Positions 33,692 to 42,724 of a stretch of 46,693 bases of DNA are shown here, piece after piece. Position 1 is the first letter of the stretch; each line of letters starts with the position of its first letter. Location of the stretch: positions 1-46,693 of the forward strand of contig CALISO010000055.1 in the NCBI GenBank assembly GCA_938041445.1. The letters are read 5' to 3'. The notes below the pieces were generated by a model. It did not search any database, was not told the origin of the DNA, and saw only the letters and a program-made list of their open reading frames with translations. A program made the translations under genes and the position numbers. The stretch is from an uncultured Saprospiraceae bacterium. Lineage in GTDB: Bacteria; Bacteroidota; Bacteroidia; Chitinophagales; Saprospiraceae.

Positions 33692-35032
33692 ATGAATAGT
33701 TTAAAGACATGGCTAGAGCACAGAAAAACTGATGATAAGTCTGTACTCTCGCTTTTTATCCAAGGTTACTTGTGCTTATCTCTAATTTGTTTTTTGTTAC
33801 TCTTATTGCCAATTAGTAATAATGGTAACATTACTCTTGTTGACCATCTGTTTTATTCTATTTCAATAGTTAGTACGACAGGTCTTTCTCCAGGTACTTT
33901 TGGAGAGGATTACACTTTATTTGGTCAACTTGTGAGTCTGTTTTTTATACAATTGGGAGGTATCGGTTATATGGCATTAAGCTCATTTATTGTATTAAGA
34001 CACTTCAGTAAGTTACCCACTCTATCAGTTAGATTATTGAAGCTTGAATTCAATCTACCTACTAAATACCCATTAAGAAGCTTTATTATAAGCGTACTTG
34101 TATTTACAGTCTTATTAGAGGCGCTAGGTACTATTGCCTTATATATAGGGTTTGATCGACTAGGGGTTGAAACCCCATTTTGGTATGCCTTGTTTCATAG
34201 TATTTCTGCATTCTGTACCGCTGGGTTTAGTTTATCTGCTGATTCTATGGTAGCCTTTAAATCAGACTGGCTAATCAGCACAACAATAATGGTATTGTCA
34301 TTATTTGGGTCAATAGGCTTTATTGTACTTTTTGATATTTGGTTGAGGATAACGCGACAAAGACAGAAGATTTCGCAGACTGCAATAGTAATCTTAGTCA
34401 CGACTTTTGGTATATGGATGTCAGGTTCTTTGCTCATTTACTTATCAGACTTAGAACTATTAAGACAAGGATGGTTGGGTCTATACCATGCTATTTTCCA
34501 AAGTATATCTAGTCACACTACAGTTGGTTTCAATAATTATAACATTGGTGAAATAAGTGTTGGAGGCTTATTCGTTATGGTGATCATAATGATTATAGGT
34601 GCATCCCCAGCAGGTACAGGGGGAGGAATAAAGACGACATCGTTAGGAGCTCTTATCGCAGTACTTATCTCAGTGTTACGTCGAAAGCAACATATCACTT
34701 TCCTGAAAAAAGAAATACCCAAAACAAATATATTCCTGGCGATCTCATCTATCACTTTTTATTTTATCATCCTTTGCGTCGGAGTATGGATTGTTACCTT
34801 ATTAGATGGAGATACATTTTCATTTGTTTCTATTCTATTCGAATGTGCCTCAGCACTTAGCACTGTAGGTCTTTCTACTGGAATTACTGGTGAATTCTCA
34901 GATTTGAGTAAAATTATTATTTCATCACTCATGTTCATCGGTAGATTAGGTGTGTTGACATTTGGGCTAGCACTTATTGCTAAGGAGCCTAGATCAGTGT
35001 ATAAACCTAAAATTGAAGAAATAGCAATCTAG
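33692..35032 (+). CDS. KtrB/TrkH family potassium uptake channel subunit
   Basis: The 446-residue membrane protein has the four-repeat M1-P-M2 architecture of the SKT superfamily. The four selectivity-filter loops are visible with their conserved glycines: STTGLSPG, FCTAGFSLS, SHTTVGFNN and LSTVGLSTG. The membrane-gate region after the third repeat is glycine-rich (GASPAGTGGGIKT). It should conduct K+ (with Na+ coupling in Ktr systems) across the inner membrane. No KtrA/TrkA regulatory subunit gene is next to it in this window, so the gating partner must be encoded elsewhere. Confidence 0.93.
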   Translation: MNSLKTWLEHRKTDDKSVLSLFIQGYLCLSLICFLLLLLPISNNGNITLVDHLFYSISIVSTTGLSPGTFGEDYTLFGQLVSLFFIQLGGIGYMALSSFIVLRHFSKLPTLSVRLLKLEFNLPTKYPLRSFIISVLVFTVLLEALGTIALYIGFDRLGVETPFWYALFHSISAFCTAGFSLSADSMVAFKSDWLISTTIMVLSLFGSIGFIVLFDIWLRITRQRQKISQTAIVILVTTFGIWMSGSLLIYLSDLELLRQGWLGLYHAIFQSISSHTTVGFNNYNIGEISVGGLFVMVIIMIIGASPAGTGGGIKTTSLGALIAVLISVLRRKQHITFLKKEIPKTNIFLAISSITFYFIILCVGVWIVTLLDGDTFSFVSILFECASALSTVGLSTGITGEFSDLSKIIISSLMFIGRLGVLTFGLALIAKEPRSVYKPKIEEIAI

Positions 35033-35051
35033 ACATATTTTAATTAAAGAA

Positions 35052-35080
35052 CTAAAGCTAAGAGTATGTCTTAGCTTTAG
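35052..35080 (-). terminator. Perfect 12-bp hairpin, likely terminator of the TonB receptor gene
   Basis: A 12-bp perfect stem (CTAAAGCTAAGA and its complement) encloses a five-base loop. Read on the minus strand it is followed by a T-rich run, which fits termination of the receptor gene ending at 35189. Confidence 0.55.
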
Positions 35081-35152
35081 CTCTAGAGGTATCATTATAT
35101 TTTAGATCTTGCCTATAACTTCTATCGTCAACCAACTTTTGTCATATTTTAG

Positions 35153-35173
35153 AAGTAGTCTATCAGACTACTT
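35153..35173 (+). terminator. Short hairpin with T-run
   Basis: An 8-bp stem (AAGTAGTC/GACTACTT) with a five-base loop runs into a short T-tract on the plus strand. It lies between the convergent K+ channel and TonB receptor genes and may terminate the channel transcript. Confidence 0.45.
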
Positions 35174-35188
35174 TTATGCGACAACCTA

Positions 35189-37414
35189 CTAAAATTTGTA
35201 ATTCGCACTTCCTTTAAGGAAAAATGGCACTCCAGGTGTGAAGTGCAGTTCTTCTACTGGAACAGTTTCATTTCTTAGCCTTGATTCAGTAGCAAATTGG
35301 GCTTCATTCCATTCAGTGTTGAATATATTTTCAACAGCAAGGCCTACTGTTACTTGTTTGAATTCGTAATTGATATTTGCATCAGTAATAAAATATCCAA
35401 GTGCAGCAATTGAGTTATCTTCATTAGCAGGTCGATCGGTGATGTACCTATACCTCAGTCCTCCAGAAAATCCATTGAGTCCTCTGAATGTTACACCTCC
35501 AGTTGACATCAAGTTGACCGCTAGAGGAATATAGTTTTCCCCCTCAGCCTCATCGACTGCAGTAGCATCTGTGTATGTGAGATCAGTTCTGAAGAAGAGA
35601 TATCTTCCTAGCTGATAACGTATGCTAAGATCGATTCCTTGTCTTCTAGTCTTACCACTTGGTTCCACGATACCAGCATCACCTACATACACAAACTCTT
35701 GTTCTAGGAATAGATACCAAAGAGCAGAATTGATCACTAGATTAGGTGTAGGCTTGTAAATGAACCCAAGGTCAGCTCCATAGGCAGCCGGCAAGTCAAT
35801 GTCAGCTGTCCCACCAGTGACTACGCGACTATCATTAGAGTGAAATCCGATTCCACTTTTGAAGTAATATTGCCATTTGTCACTTTGATTGTAGATCAAG
35901 TTAAACTTCGGTGACACCACCACTTCATCTACTGATTGATTATCGTATAGTTGAGATAGTCGATTGACATAGTTAAAGTTGAAGTAGTCTAATCTAACTC
36001 CAGCATTGATTAGCCATTTATTGATGTCAAGATTAGCATCGATACCCGCATACGCATTAGTCTCGTCTACATCTCCCAAACTCACAGTTGATAGAGTAGT
36101 CTTCCGGTTCAGTGTATTGGAAAGTTCTACATCATTGACATCATCGTAGCGAAATCCTAAGTGCGAACTCAATTCGAGATTTGAATTATTTAATTCGATA
36201 GACTTGAATAATGAGGTATTTAGTCCGTAGATATTTCGAGTTTCGTATTGTCTAATCTGATCGCCATTGACTGGATCTTCTAAGAAGAATGTAAAGTTAG
36301 AAAACAACTCAAAGTCATACTGACTATAGAATGCATTAGTCTTGATGAAGAGGTCATCTGAAAGTTTCTTAGAGTGATTAATACCAATATTCGTTCTGCT
36401 AGTATTTCCGCCTTCAGTATCGTCAACTGATCCAAATCTAGTGATTGTACCATTATCCACTAAACGTTGTGGAATTTGTCCAGAGGCATCCCACTTACTT
36501 GTAAGTCTTGAGACTACCAATGAGAGTAGACCTCCATCGTTAGTTGTTATTCTGTACTTACCCATAAGGTTGAGACGGCTGAAGTTCTGTGGTGATTCCA
36601 CTGGTCCATCTGACTGTTGATATTCAGTGGCGATATAAGCTGATTGGTTATCCTTGTCATCTAATACATTGAATAAACCTACTAATCGACCTGTATTAAA
36701 CATCCCTATATCGAGTCCAATGCTACTCTGGTCTATGGCATCTTTTGTTTTAAAGTTGACATAGCCAGCTGTGTTGAAGTTGCCAATATCTGTATAGTAA
36801 GGTCCTTTGCCAAAGTCTATATTTTCAATTGTCTCTGGTATAATGAAGTGTAGATCTGAGTAACCTTGACCGTGAGCATGAGATACTAAGTTGACAGGAA
36901 TTCCATCCACATTCAAGGCGATATCTGTTCCATGATCAACGTCAAACCCTCTCAGAAAAATTTGCTCTGCTTTCCCACCTCCAGCATGTTGTCCGATGAG
37001 TAGTCCGGGTACTCTGCGCAATACTTCTTGTGATGAGTTGACAGGTGTTACCTTAAGATCAATATTGGCAATGGTATTGGTTGACTTAACAGATTTAGTG
37101 ATGGTGACTTCGCTCAGTTCGAATAGACTAGGTTTCATCACAATGTAGAACTCCTTATCAATGTTCTCAGATGTTATTATTCTTATTGCGTCTTCGTAAC
37201 CTAAGAATTCAACAAAGACAGTATCTCCAATTGAAAGTGATGATAACTTAAATAGACCCAACTCATCAGTATGCGAATGATTACTCCCCGAGTAGGCGAT
37301 GACGTGTTGGATAGGTGTATTTGATTCGTCCACAACTCGACCAGTAATATCTTGTGCTGAGAGGGATATAGCACTTACACAGAGTAAGCACGCTAATGCA
37401 ATAATAGATTTCAT
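35189..37414 (-). CDS. TonB-dependent outer-membrane receptor with carboxypeptidase-like N-terminal domain
   Basis: The 741-residue protein begins with a signal peptide (LACLLCVSAISLSAQ), then a carboxypeptidase regulatory-like beta domain (DITGRVVDESNTPIQ onward, to about 100), a plug domain at about 110-235 and a 22-strand-type barrel ending in an aromatic residue (SANYKF). The plug includes FLRGFDVDHGTDIALNVDG and a His-containing loop VSHAHGQGYSDLHF. Such receptors import siderophores, metal complexes or other large solutes using TonB energy. The gene is 80 bases downstream of a histidine-rich small protein gene on the same strand, and lies close to the NRPS cluster and two HupE genes, which makes a metal-complex substrate plausible. 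The substrate is not proven. Confidence 0.93.
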   Translation of the reverse strand: MKSIIALACLLCVSAISLSAQDITGRVVDESNTPIQHVIAYSGSNHSHTDELGLFKLSSLSIGDTVFVEFLGYEDAIRIITSENIDKEFYIVMKPSLFELSEVTITKSVKSTNTIANIDLKVTPVNSSQEVLRRVPGLLIGQHAGGGKAEQIFLRGFDVDHGTDIALNVDGIPVNLVSHAHGQGYSDLHFIIPETIENIDFGKGPYYTDIGNFNTAGYVNFKTKDAIDQSSIGLDIGMFNTGRLVGLFNVLDDKDNQSAYIATEYQQSDGPVESPQNFSRLNLMGKYRITTNDGGLLSLVVSRLTSKWDASGQIPQRLVDNGTITRFGSVDDTEGGNTSRTNIGINHSKKLSDDLFIKTNAFYSQYDFELFSNFTFFLEDPVNGDQIRQYETRNIYGLNTSLFKSIELNNSNLELSSHLGFRYDDVNDVELSNTLNRKTTLSTVSLGDVDETNAYAGIDANLDINKWLINAGVRLDYFNFNYVNRLSQLYDNQSVDEVVVSPKFNLIYNQSDKWQYYFKSGIGFHSNDSRVVTGGTADIDLPAAYGADLGFIYKPTPNLVINSALWYLFLEQEFVYVGDAGIVEPSGKTRRQGIDLSIRYQLGRYLFFRTDLTYTDATAVDEAEGENYIPLAVNLMSTGGVTFRGLNGFSGGLRYRYITDRPANEDNSIAALGYFITDANINYEFKQVTVGLAVENIFNTEWNEAQFATESRLRNETVPVEELHFTPGVPFFLKGSANYKF

Positions 37415-37494
37415 AAATTTTGTCCTAACGTTTATTGTCAGTCTGCATACGGCAATTATTGATGCGACTGAGAATGTATTTTATAAATGATGAT

Positions 37495-37914
37495 TTAAAA
37501 AACTAAGAAAGTCATCATTTCTTTAGGAGGGGGGAGAGTGTTCTCAAGATATCGAATAATCCGATGATATTGATAATTGTGAATCTGACCTCTCAAGCTT
37601 ATTTGTATAAGGTAGGAGATATCTTGTACTATTTCATTGTTTTGATTGTCATCTGGAGTAGGTACATGATTCCTGTCATTATCTAACGGATCTCCAGCCA
37701 ATTGATCAAGAAAAGTATGGTGGGTATGTGCGGAATCTTTCGATTCATCATTTCCTTGATGGCTATGCTGTACGTACTCATTTGACAGTATGTCTTCTAG
37801 GTGCATGCAGAGGTGAATGACCTCATAGGTATTCATATGAAATGTCCCACTTATGTAAATAAGTAAGAACACTCTAGTGAGTATGGATTGATATGAATAT
37901 AAGTAGGTTAGCAT
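37495..37914 (-). CDS. Small histidine-rich protein, probably exported, upstream of TonB receptor
   Basis: This 139-residue protein belongs to no family I recognise. The N-terminus has a hydrophobic stretch (ILTRVFLLIYISGTF) that could be a signal or membrane anchor. The central part contains clustered histidines (VQHSHQ and SAHTHHTF) together with many Asp, Glu and Asn, a composition seen in periplasmic metal-binding proteins. It precedes the TonB receptor gene by 80 bases on the same strand, so the two are probably one transcript. An alternative start is the Met at codon 27. Metal binding is an inference from composition and context. Confidence 0.6.
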   Translation of the reverse strand: MLTYLYSYQSILTRVFLLIYISGTFHMNTYEVIHLCMHLEDILSNEYVQHSHQGNDESKDSAHTHHTFLDQLAGDPLDNDRNHVPTPDDNQNNEIVQDISYLIQISLRGQIHNYQYHRIIRYLENTLPPPKEMMTFLVF

Positions 37915-38008
37915 TACTACTCGTGAAGGTACATATTAGTAATGTAATCTTTTGAGCAGAATTTTGCTTTTTAGTTTTCTACATATATTTAGCTTAGTTT
38001 TCCTTCTA

Positions 38009-38023
38009 TGCTTACGGTAAGCA
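38009..38023. promoter_or_regulatory. Perfect 7-1-7 palindrome, Fur-family-like operator candidate
   Basis: TGCTTAC-G-GTAAGCA is a perfect inverted repeat with a one-base centre, the geometry of Fur, Zur and PerR operators, although the bases differ from the classic consensus. It lies in the divergent region between the His-rich/TonB receptor genes (minus) and the small membrane protein gene (plus), about 95 bases upstream of the first. Confidence 0.45.
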
Positions 38024-38137
38024 GACTAAAACCTCATTTTAGTTTAATCATCTTTATCTAAAAATTAAGCTTGGTTGTCGAATCAAATGCAGAGTTAAGC
38101 TAAATAGCTTTATTTTTAGAAAAAACATTACCCAATT

Positions 38138-38362
38138 ATGCTCAACAAAATCTTACAACCTGAAATTCTTGTGTTCCTTATTCCTATCGTTGCATTAATT
38201 GGTGGATTTGTTATTGCTGCTATTAAGATGAACTATGCCCACGAAGAAAGAATTGCGAAGATCAATGCAGGAATAGATCCAGATGCAGAGTATGATGAAG
38301 AGGAGCAACTAGAACTTTACGAAAACTACCAGAGTAAGGAAGTAAAGCGACAATTCAGATAG
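38138..38362 (+). CDS. Small single-pass membrane protein
   Basis: This 74-residue protein has one transmembrane segment (VFLIPIVALIGGFVIAAI) followed by a charged cytoplasmic tail with many Glu and Tyr (DAEYDEEEQLELYENYQ). The AHEERIAKINAGIDPD stretch resembles the short DUF6249-like or 'YkoF-like' membrane proteins often annotated as hypothetical, but I cannot place it firmly. It lies just upstream of the tRNA-Ser gene on the same strand. Real coding status is supported by the clear hydrophobic/charged pattern and by an ATG at a clean intergenic position. Confidence 0.7.
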   Translation: MLNKILQPEILVFLIPIVALIGGFVIAAIKMNYAHEERIAKINAGIDPDAEYDEEEQLELYENYQSKEVKRQFR

Positions 38363-38426
38363 ACATAAACTATTCTAGTTACTCCCACACTTAAATCAAT
38401 AAAGTCATTAGATTTGCAATCTTTTA

Positions 38427-38513
38427 GGAGAAATGCTAGAGTGGCTTAATAGGTACGCTTGGAAAGCGTATGTACTCGTGAGGGTACCGGGGGTTCGAAT
38501 CCCTCTTTCTCCG
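38427..38513 (+). tRNA. tRNA-Ser (anticodon GGA)
   Basis: The 87-base gene folds as a class II tRNA. The 7-bp acceptor stem is GGAGAAA with TTTCTCC, the anticodon loop TTGGAAA sits on the stem TACGC/GCGTA, a long variable arm (GTACTCGTGAGGGTAC) follows, and the T arm contains GGTTCGAAT. The discriminator base is G. CCA is not encoded. The anticodon GGA reads UCC and UCU serine codons. Confidence 0.95.
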
Positions 38514-38549
38514 CTACTTGATAATTATATCTACATCAATAAAAACACA

Positions 38550-38582
38550 AAAGGCACGACCATTATAGATGGTCGTGCCTTT
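38550..38582. terminator. Intrinsic terminator after tRNA-Ser
   Basis: A perfect 14-bp stem (AAAGGCACGACCAT and its complement) with a five-base loop and flanking A/T runs lies between the tRNA and the convergent secreted-protein gene, so it can serve both. Confidence 0.85.
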
Positions 38583-38604
38583 ATTACTTATCGTAATCCG
38601 CTCC

Positions 38605-39183
38605 TTACAATAGACCACTTAAAAGGCCTAGAGAAGATCCCAATTTCTTGCTTACAGCTTTCTTAGCGATACCTGAGAATAGACCAGTCTTTTCTAACTT
38701 TGGCGCTTTGTCTGCTACCTTACCTAGAGATTTAGCTATAGAGTCAACTTGTGACCCTGAACCTAATGTACTTAGTCCTGATTGAAGTACTCCGACGTTT
38801 GCTAGTACTGACTTACTATTTCCTGCAAGGCTACCTCCAGAAACTAATTTATTCAGACTCATTGCACTCACAAGCATTTTAATCTTGGAGATGATGCCTT
38901 GTACTTTGCTTACATCTGCATTTCCTTCAGCAAGAGCAGGTAAGATGCTGTTGAGCATGCTAGTCTGACCAAGAATCTTAGATGCGAAGTCTCCACTTGA
39001 AGCATTAGCAGTTTTAGAAAGTAGGCCCATCGCCTTTCCTAATACTTGACCGGATTTTTCTTGTTGACCTGAAGCAAGAAGTGAAGATGCTTTGTCCAAC
39101 ATTCCCATATCAAAGCTCTGTGCATTGAGCTGTCCACAGAAGATGAATGATAGAGATAATAATAATGTACTGAGTAATTTCAT
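38605..39183 (-). CDS. Secreted hypothetical protein, low complexity
   Basis: This 192-residue protein has a clear signal peptide (LLSTLLLSLSFIFCGQLNAQ). The mature part is rich in Ser, Gly, Leu, Ala and Lys, predicted helical, and has no motif I recognise; its composition recalls DUF937-like helical repeats, as in the protein at 42725. No cysteines remain in the mature part, and there is no lipobox or T9SS sorting domain. A periplasmic location is likely. It ends close to the terminator shared with the tRNA gene. Function unknown. Confidence 0.75.
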   Translation of the reverse strand: MKLLSTLLLSLSFIFCGQLNAQSFDMGMLDKASSLLASGQQEKSGQVLGKAMGLLSKTANASSGDFASKILGQTSMLNSILPALAEGNADVSKVQGIISKIKMLVSAMSLNKLVSGGSLAGNSKSVLANVGVLQSGLSTLGSGSQVDSIAKSLGKVADKAPKLEKTGLFSGIAKKAVSKKLGSSLGLLSGLL

Positions 39184-39275
39184 TTGTAAAGATTTAATTT
39201 GTATTTATTAAAATGAATAAGCAAAGTTATATAACTTGCTATATTTTCTAGACGTATAGAACGAATGGCAGTCAC

Positions 39276-41732
39276 TTAATTCTTGCGTTTCCTTCGTTTC
39301 TTGTCTTTCATGTTTTTCTCAAAGTTTTGGATTCTCTCTTCCCATTTGTTGATGAAGATTTCTACATTTCGCTTTGATTGTGTCTGCGTTCTTGTAGTTG
39401 TTGTTCTGTGTGATTGCTCATTACTGGTTTGTTGTCTTGATTGACCTGTTGGATATCTAGGTTGTTGCTGCTGATGCCTTCGTTTATTAGAGAATAAGTC
39501 TGCTATAGCTTCTGTCAAGGTTTCTTGCTTTTGGAGTCTTTCTTCTCTTCTTCTTTCGATGAGTTGCTCAGGTGAAAGCCTGTCAAAGCAAGCATCAACA
39601 TATGTATAATCTAGTCCTTGATCTTCGATTTTGCCTTTTTGTTCTGCAACTTTGAATAGTGAAGCGACCATTGGCATCGCTGACCTAGATCCTGCACCAT
39701 GTCCTAGATAACGAAAGTGTATCCGACGATCCTCAGTACCTACCCAAGCACCGATAGTCAAGTCATCATTGAATCCTACAAACCATCCATCTGACTGATT
39801 TTGGGTCGTACCAGTTTTACCCATTAATGGAATTGTCAATCCATATTCACTGTACAGTCTTGCACCAGTTCCGTTGAGAGTAGCATTTTGGAGCATACCG
39901 CTTAAAGCTTGAGTATATATTGAGTCAACGACTATTTCTGGTTCAATAAGCTGGTGTTCATAAATGGTTCTCCCTTCTTTATCCACTATCTTACTGATAC
40001 AATATTGTTCATTTTTCTTTCCTTGATTTCCAATTGTACTATAGGCATTGACCATTTCCTTGAGCGAAATATCAGAGGTTCCTAAGACTAGTGATGGTAC
40101 AGGATTGAGTTTGCTTGTTATGCCAAGTTTTTCAGCCATCTCTACTACTGAGTTGATACCAGCTCTGAATAGTACTTGTACTGAAACGGTATTAATAGAG
40201 TGGGTTAGTGCTCCTTTCATCGTGACGATATCTCCGTAGTTGTCATCTGAGTTTTTAGGAGTCCAATCTTGGAAGTCAGTATATGTTCGCAGTTCGTTGT
40301 TGAATTCATCACAAGGTTGGACACCTTTGGATAGGGCAGTTAGGTACACAATTGGTTTGAAGGTTGACCCGACCTGTCTAGCACCTTTGATGTTATCGTA
40401 TTGGAATTTACCATAATCGATACCACCTACCCAAGCTCTGATGCCACCAGTCTTAGTGTCAGTAGCTAATATTCCAGTATGCAATAACCCTAGGTAATGC
40501 ATTATAGAATCTACAGTTGAGATATTCTGCGATTGAAAGCCATTCCAAGTCCATACTGTTTTTTTGGAGGGCTTAGCAAGTTGTTTTTTTGCTTCAGCAC
40601 TTGATTTGCCATTAGCTTTTGCTGCTCGATATTCTTGTAATCCAGTCAATTTATCATTGAGTATAGAAGCATTGCCTTCTAGCATATCGGCACCTTTCCA
40701 ACTATCGGTAAATGTTTGTTGCAACCGAGTCATATGGTCAACCATAATAGCCTCAGCAGCTATCTGAATGTCATAGTCTAGTGTTGTAGTGATGACTAAC
40801 CCATCAAGATCAAGGTTGTAATCTTCTAATTTCTTATTCTCATTTTGCAATGCAGCAAATTGCTTACGTAGTTCTTGCTTGAAATAGGCGGCAAATTGAA
40901 AATCTGAATTTGGGCTATTGTACTCCAGTTTGATTGGGAGGACTGATGCTGACTTTTGTTGCTCCTCAGTGATGTATCCATATTTTACCATTTGCCCAAG
41001 CACCACATTCCGTCTTGAGATAGCTCTATCCGGATATCGCCTTGGGCTGTAGTAAGAAGTTGCCTTTAGCATTCCTACTAGTGTAGATGCTTCATCAAGT
41101 GACAAATCTATTGGTGCTTTATTATAGAAGCGTTGTGCAGCGATCTTGAGTCCAAATGCTCTTTCTCCAAACGACACGGTATTCGCATACATCAGTAAGA
41201 TTTCATCTTTGGAATATAGACGTTCTATCTTTTTAGCAATTTCTATTTCTCTAAATTTATTGAGTACAGTAGAGAACAGTTTGAATCGTTTTCTTGGGTA
41301 AAGATTTTTGGCTAGTTGTTGGGTAATGGTACTACCTCCACCACTGGATTGTTTTGAAAGAAGTAACGTCTTGAATATGACTCGCATTATGCTCCTCTTA
41401 TCAACACCATTATGGCTATAGAATCTCACGTCCTCTGTGGCAATTAGAGCATCCTTGAAGTAGGTATTCATTTCTTCTTCTTCAAGATAAGACCTGTTCT
41501 CTTTATAGAATGAACCGATAAATTTCCCCTCTTTCGAGTAAATTTCTGAGGAAAGTGGATTTTGGATTTGTTTGATTTCAACAAGGCTAGGAATATCTCC
41601 GATACTATCAACTTTGACCATTAATCTCAAGGTCACCAATAGGATAAATCCCAATAATCCGATTAGAAATCCAACAAGGATGATTTTTTTAAAATTACTC
41701 AATGACTTAAATGTTGTTGTGGTGCTTTTCAT
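39276..41732 (-). CDS. Class A penicillin-binding protein (PBP1A-like)
   Basis: The 818-residue bifunctional peptidoglycan synthase has one N-terminal transmembrane segment (about 16-38). The GT51 transglycosylase domain has catalytic Glu100 (ATEDVRFYSHNGVD) and GGGSTITQQLAKNL. The transpeptidase domain has the SxxK serine Ser456 and Lys459 (GSTFKP), SIN as the SxN motif and KTGT from Lys639. All catalytic residues are present, so both glycan polymerisation and peptide cross-linking are expected. The C-terminal tail (about 735-818) is Gln-, Arg- and Lys-rich and disordered. The enzyme acts at the periplasmic face of the inner membrane. Confidence 0.96.
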   Translation of the reverse strand: MKSTTTTFKSLSNFKKIILVGFLIGLLGFILLVTLRLMVKVDSIGDIPSLVEIKQIQNPLSSEIYSKEGKFIGSFYKENRSYLEEEEMNTYFKDALIATEDVRFYSHNGVDKRSIMRVIFKTLLLSKQSSGGGSTITQQLAKNLYPRKRFKLFSTVLNKFREIEIAKKIERLYSKDEILLMYANTVSFGERAFGLKIAAQRFYNKAPIDLSLDEASTLVGMLKATSYYSPRRYPDRAISRRNVVLGQMVKYGYITEEQQKSASVLPIKLEYNSPNSDFQFAAYFKQELRKQFAALQNENKKLEDYNLDLDGLVITTTLDYDIQIAAEAIMVDHMTRLQQTFTDSWKGADMLEGNASILNDKLTGLQEYRAAKANGKSSAEAKKQLAKPSKKTVWTWNGFQSQNISTVDSIMHYLGLLHTGILATDTKTGGIRAWVGGIDYGKFQYDNIKGARQVGSTFKPIVYLTALSKGVQPCDEFNNELRTYTDFQDWTPKNSDDNYGDIVTMKGALTHSINTVSVQVLFRAGINSVVEMAEKLGITSKLNPVPSLVLGTSDISLKEMVNAYSTIGNQGKKNEQYCISKIVDKEGRTIYEHQLIEPEIVVDSIYTQALSGMLQNATLNGTGARLYSEYGLTIPLMGKTGTTQNQSDGWFVGFNDDLTIGAWVGTEDRRIHFRYLGHGAGSRSAMPMVASLFKVAEQKGKIEDQGLDYTYVDACFDRLSPEQLIERRREERLQKQETLTEAIADLFSNKRRHQQQQPRYPTGQSRQQTSNEQSHRTTTTRTQTQSKRNVEIFINKWEERIQNFEKNMKDKKRRKRKN

Positions 41733-41836
41733 TCATTAGCTTGTTGAGAGATTTATGACATCATTCTTATGTATTCAAACGATGACAAGTGAAACGTCTG
41801 TAAGGTGATGACTTATTGTCACATTACAACTTTTAT

Positions 41837-42637
41837 CTAATGCTTAGTTGCTTTGAGAGCATATAAAAGAGGTAATTTACCAGCCCATTTTTCTATAACA
41901 TATTGTTTTGGCTTGACCTCGACCATTCCTGGAAATACCTGATAAGGGGAGTAGTCAAATTCATCGAAATTTTCGATTGTGAGACCATGCTGAATTAACG
42001 AATTAATTAGGTCAGAGGTAGAATGATTCCATCCAACAGAGGTCAGCATATCACTGCTGTTCTTGTCAGCATAGCTTCCTTGTTCCTCTTCTATAATTGC
42101 TCCTTCATTAAAGTAGGAGTAAGTAATCTTAGTCAAGTCATCATCATACATCCATATCATTGGGTGAAAGTCAACAATGAGAAATGTTCCTCCTGGCTTA
42201 AGATGATGTGACACAACCTCTGCCCATCTGTCAAGGTTAGGTAACCAGCCTATAGTTCCATAACTAGTGAATACAATATCATATTTGCGATCGTGGACAT
42301 TGGGTAGGGCGAAGAGATCGCTACAGATAAATGTTGCCGCAGTACCACACTTGTCATTCAATATTCTAGCTTCCTTGATAGCATTGTCTGAGAGATCGAC
42401 TCCTGTAACGGTAGCGCCTAGGCGCTGCCAAGATATGGTGTCTTGACCAAAGTGACACTGAAGATGGAGCATAGATTTGCCATCGACATTTGGAAGTAAT
42501 CGGAGTTCTATGGGGTTGAGAGAAGTCGCCCCATCCACGAATCCATTATAGTTGTAAAAGTCAGATTTCACATGGAGGGTTGTACGCTTATTCCAATTGT
42601 CTTTATTAATTCTGAGGTAGTCAATATGGTCTGTCAT
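41837..42637 (-). CDS. Class I SAM-dependent methyltransferase
   Basis: The 266-residue protein has motif I as MLHLQCHFGQDTISWQRLG, followed by the acidic residue at the end of beta-2 (TGVDLSDNAI) and motif III/post-III (YDIVFTSYGTIGWL, KPGGTFLIVDFHPM). The small-molecule methyltransferase fold is clear; the substrate is not. Upstream lies a strong terminator of the neighbouring DUF937-OmpA gene, so it is probably transcribed from its own promoter. No association with the NRPS cluster is evident. Confidence 0.88.
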   Translation of the reverse strand: MTDHIDYLRINKDNWNKRTTLHVKSDFYNYNGFVDGATSLNPIELRLLPNVDGKSMLHLQCHFGQDTISWQRLGATVTGVDLSDNAIKEARILNDKCGTAATFICSDLFALPNVHDRKYDIVFTSYGTIGWLPNLDRWAEVVSHHLKPGGTFLIVDFHPMIWMYDDDLTKITYSYFNEGAIIEEEQGSYADKNSSDMLTSVGWNHSTSDLINSLIQHGLTIENFDEFDYSPYQVFPGMVEVKPKQYVIEKWAGKLPLLYALKATKH

Positions 42638-42662
42638 AGAGTATTCAAGGTTATAAACAAAA

Positions 42663-42693
42663 GAGGCTTGAGTATTTTAAATACTCAAGCCTC
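42663..42693 (-). terminator. Terminator after the DUF937-OmpA gene
   Basis: A perfect 14-bp stem (GAGGCTTGAGTATT and its complement) with a three-base loop lies just downstream of the DUF937-OmpA gene on the minus strand and upstream of the methyltransferase gene. Confidence 0.7.
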
Positions 42694-42724
42694 AAATTAT
42701 GCTTTTAGATTATTATGAGGATAA

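Noticed and set aside
33471-33710. Possible reverse CDS upstream of KtrB
   Set aside because: It overlaps the KtrB start, has no recognisable features, and its composition resembles non-coding AT-rich DNA.
38433-38666. Possible small CDS of 77 codons
   Set aside because: It runs through the tRNA-Ser gene and its terminator; no protein-like features.
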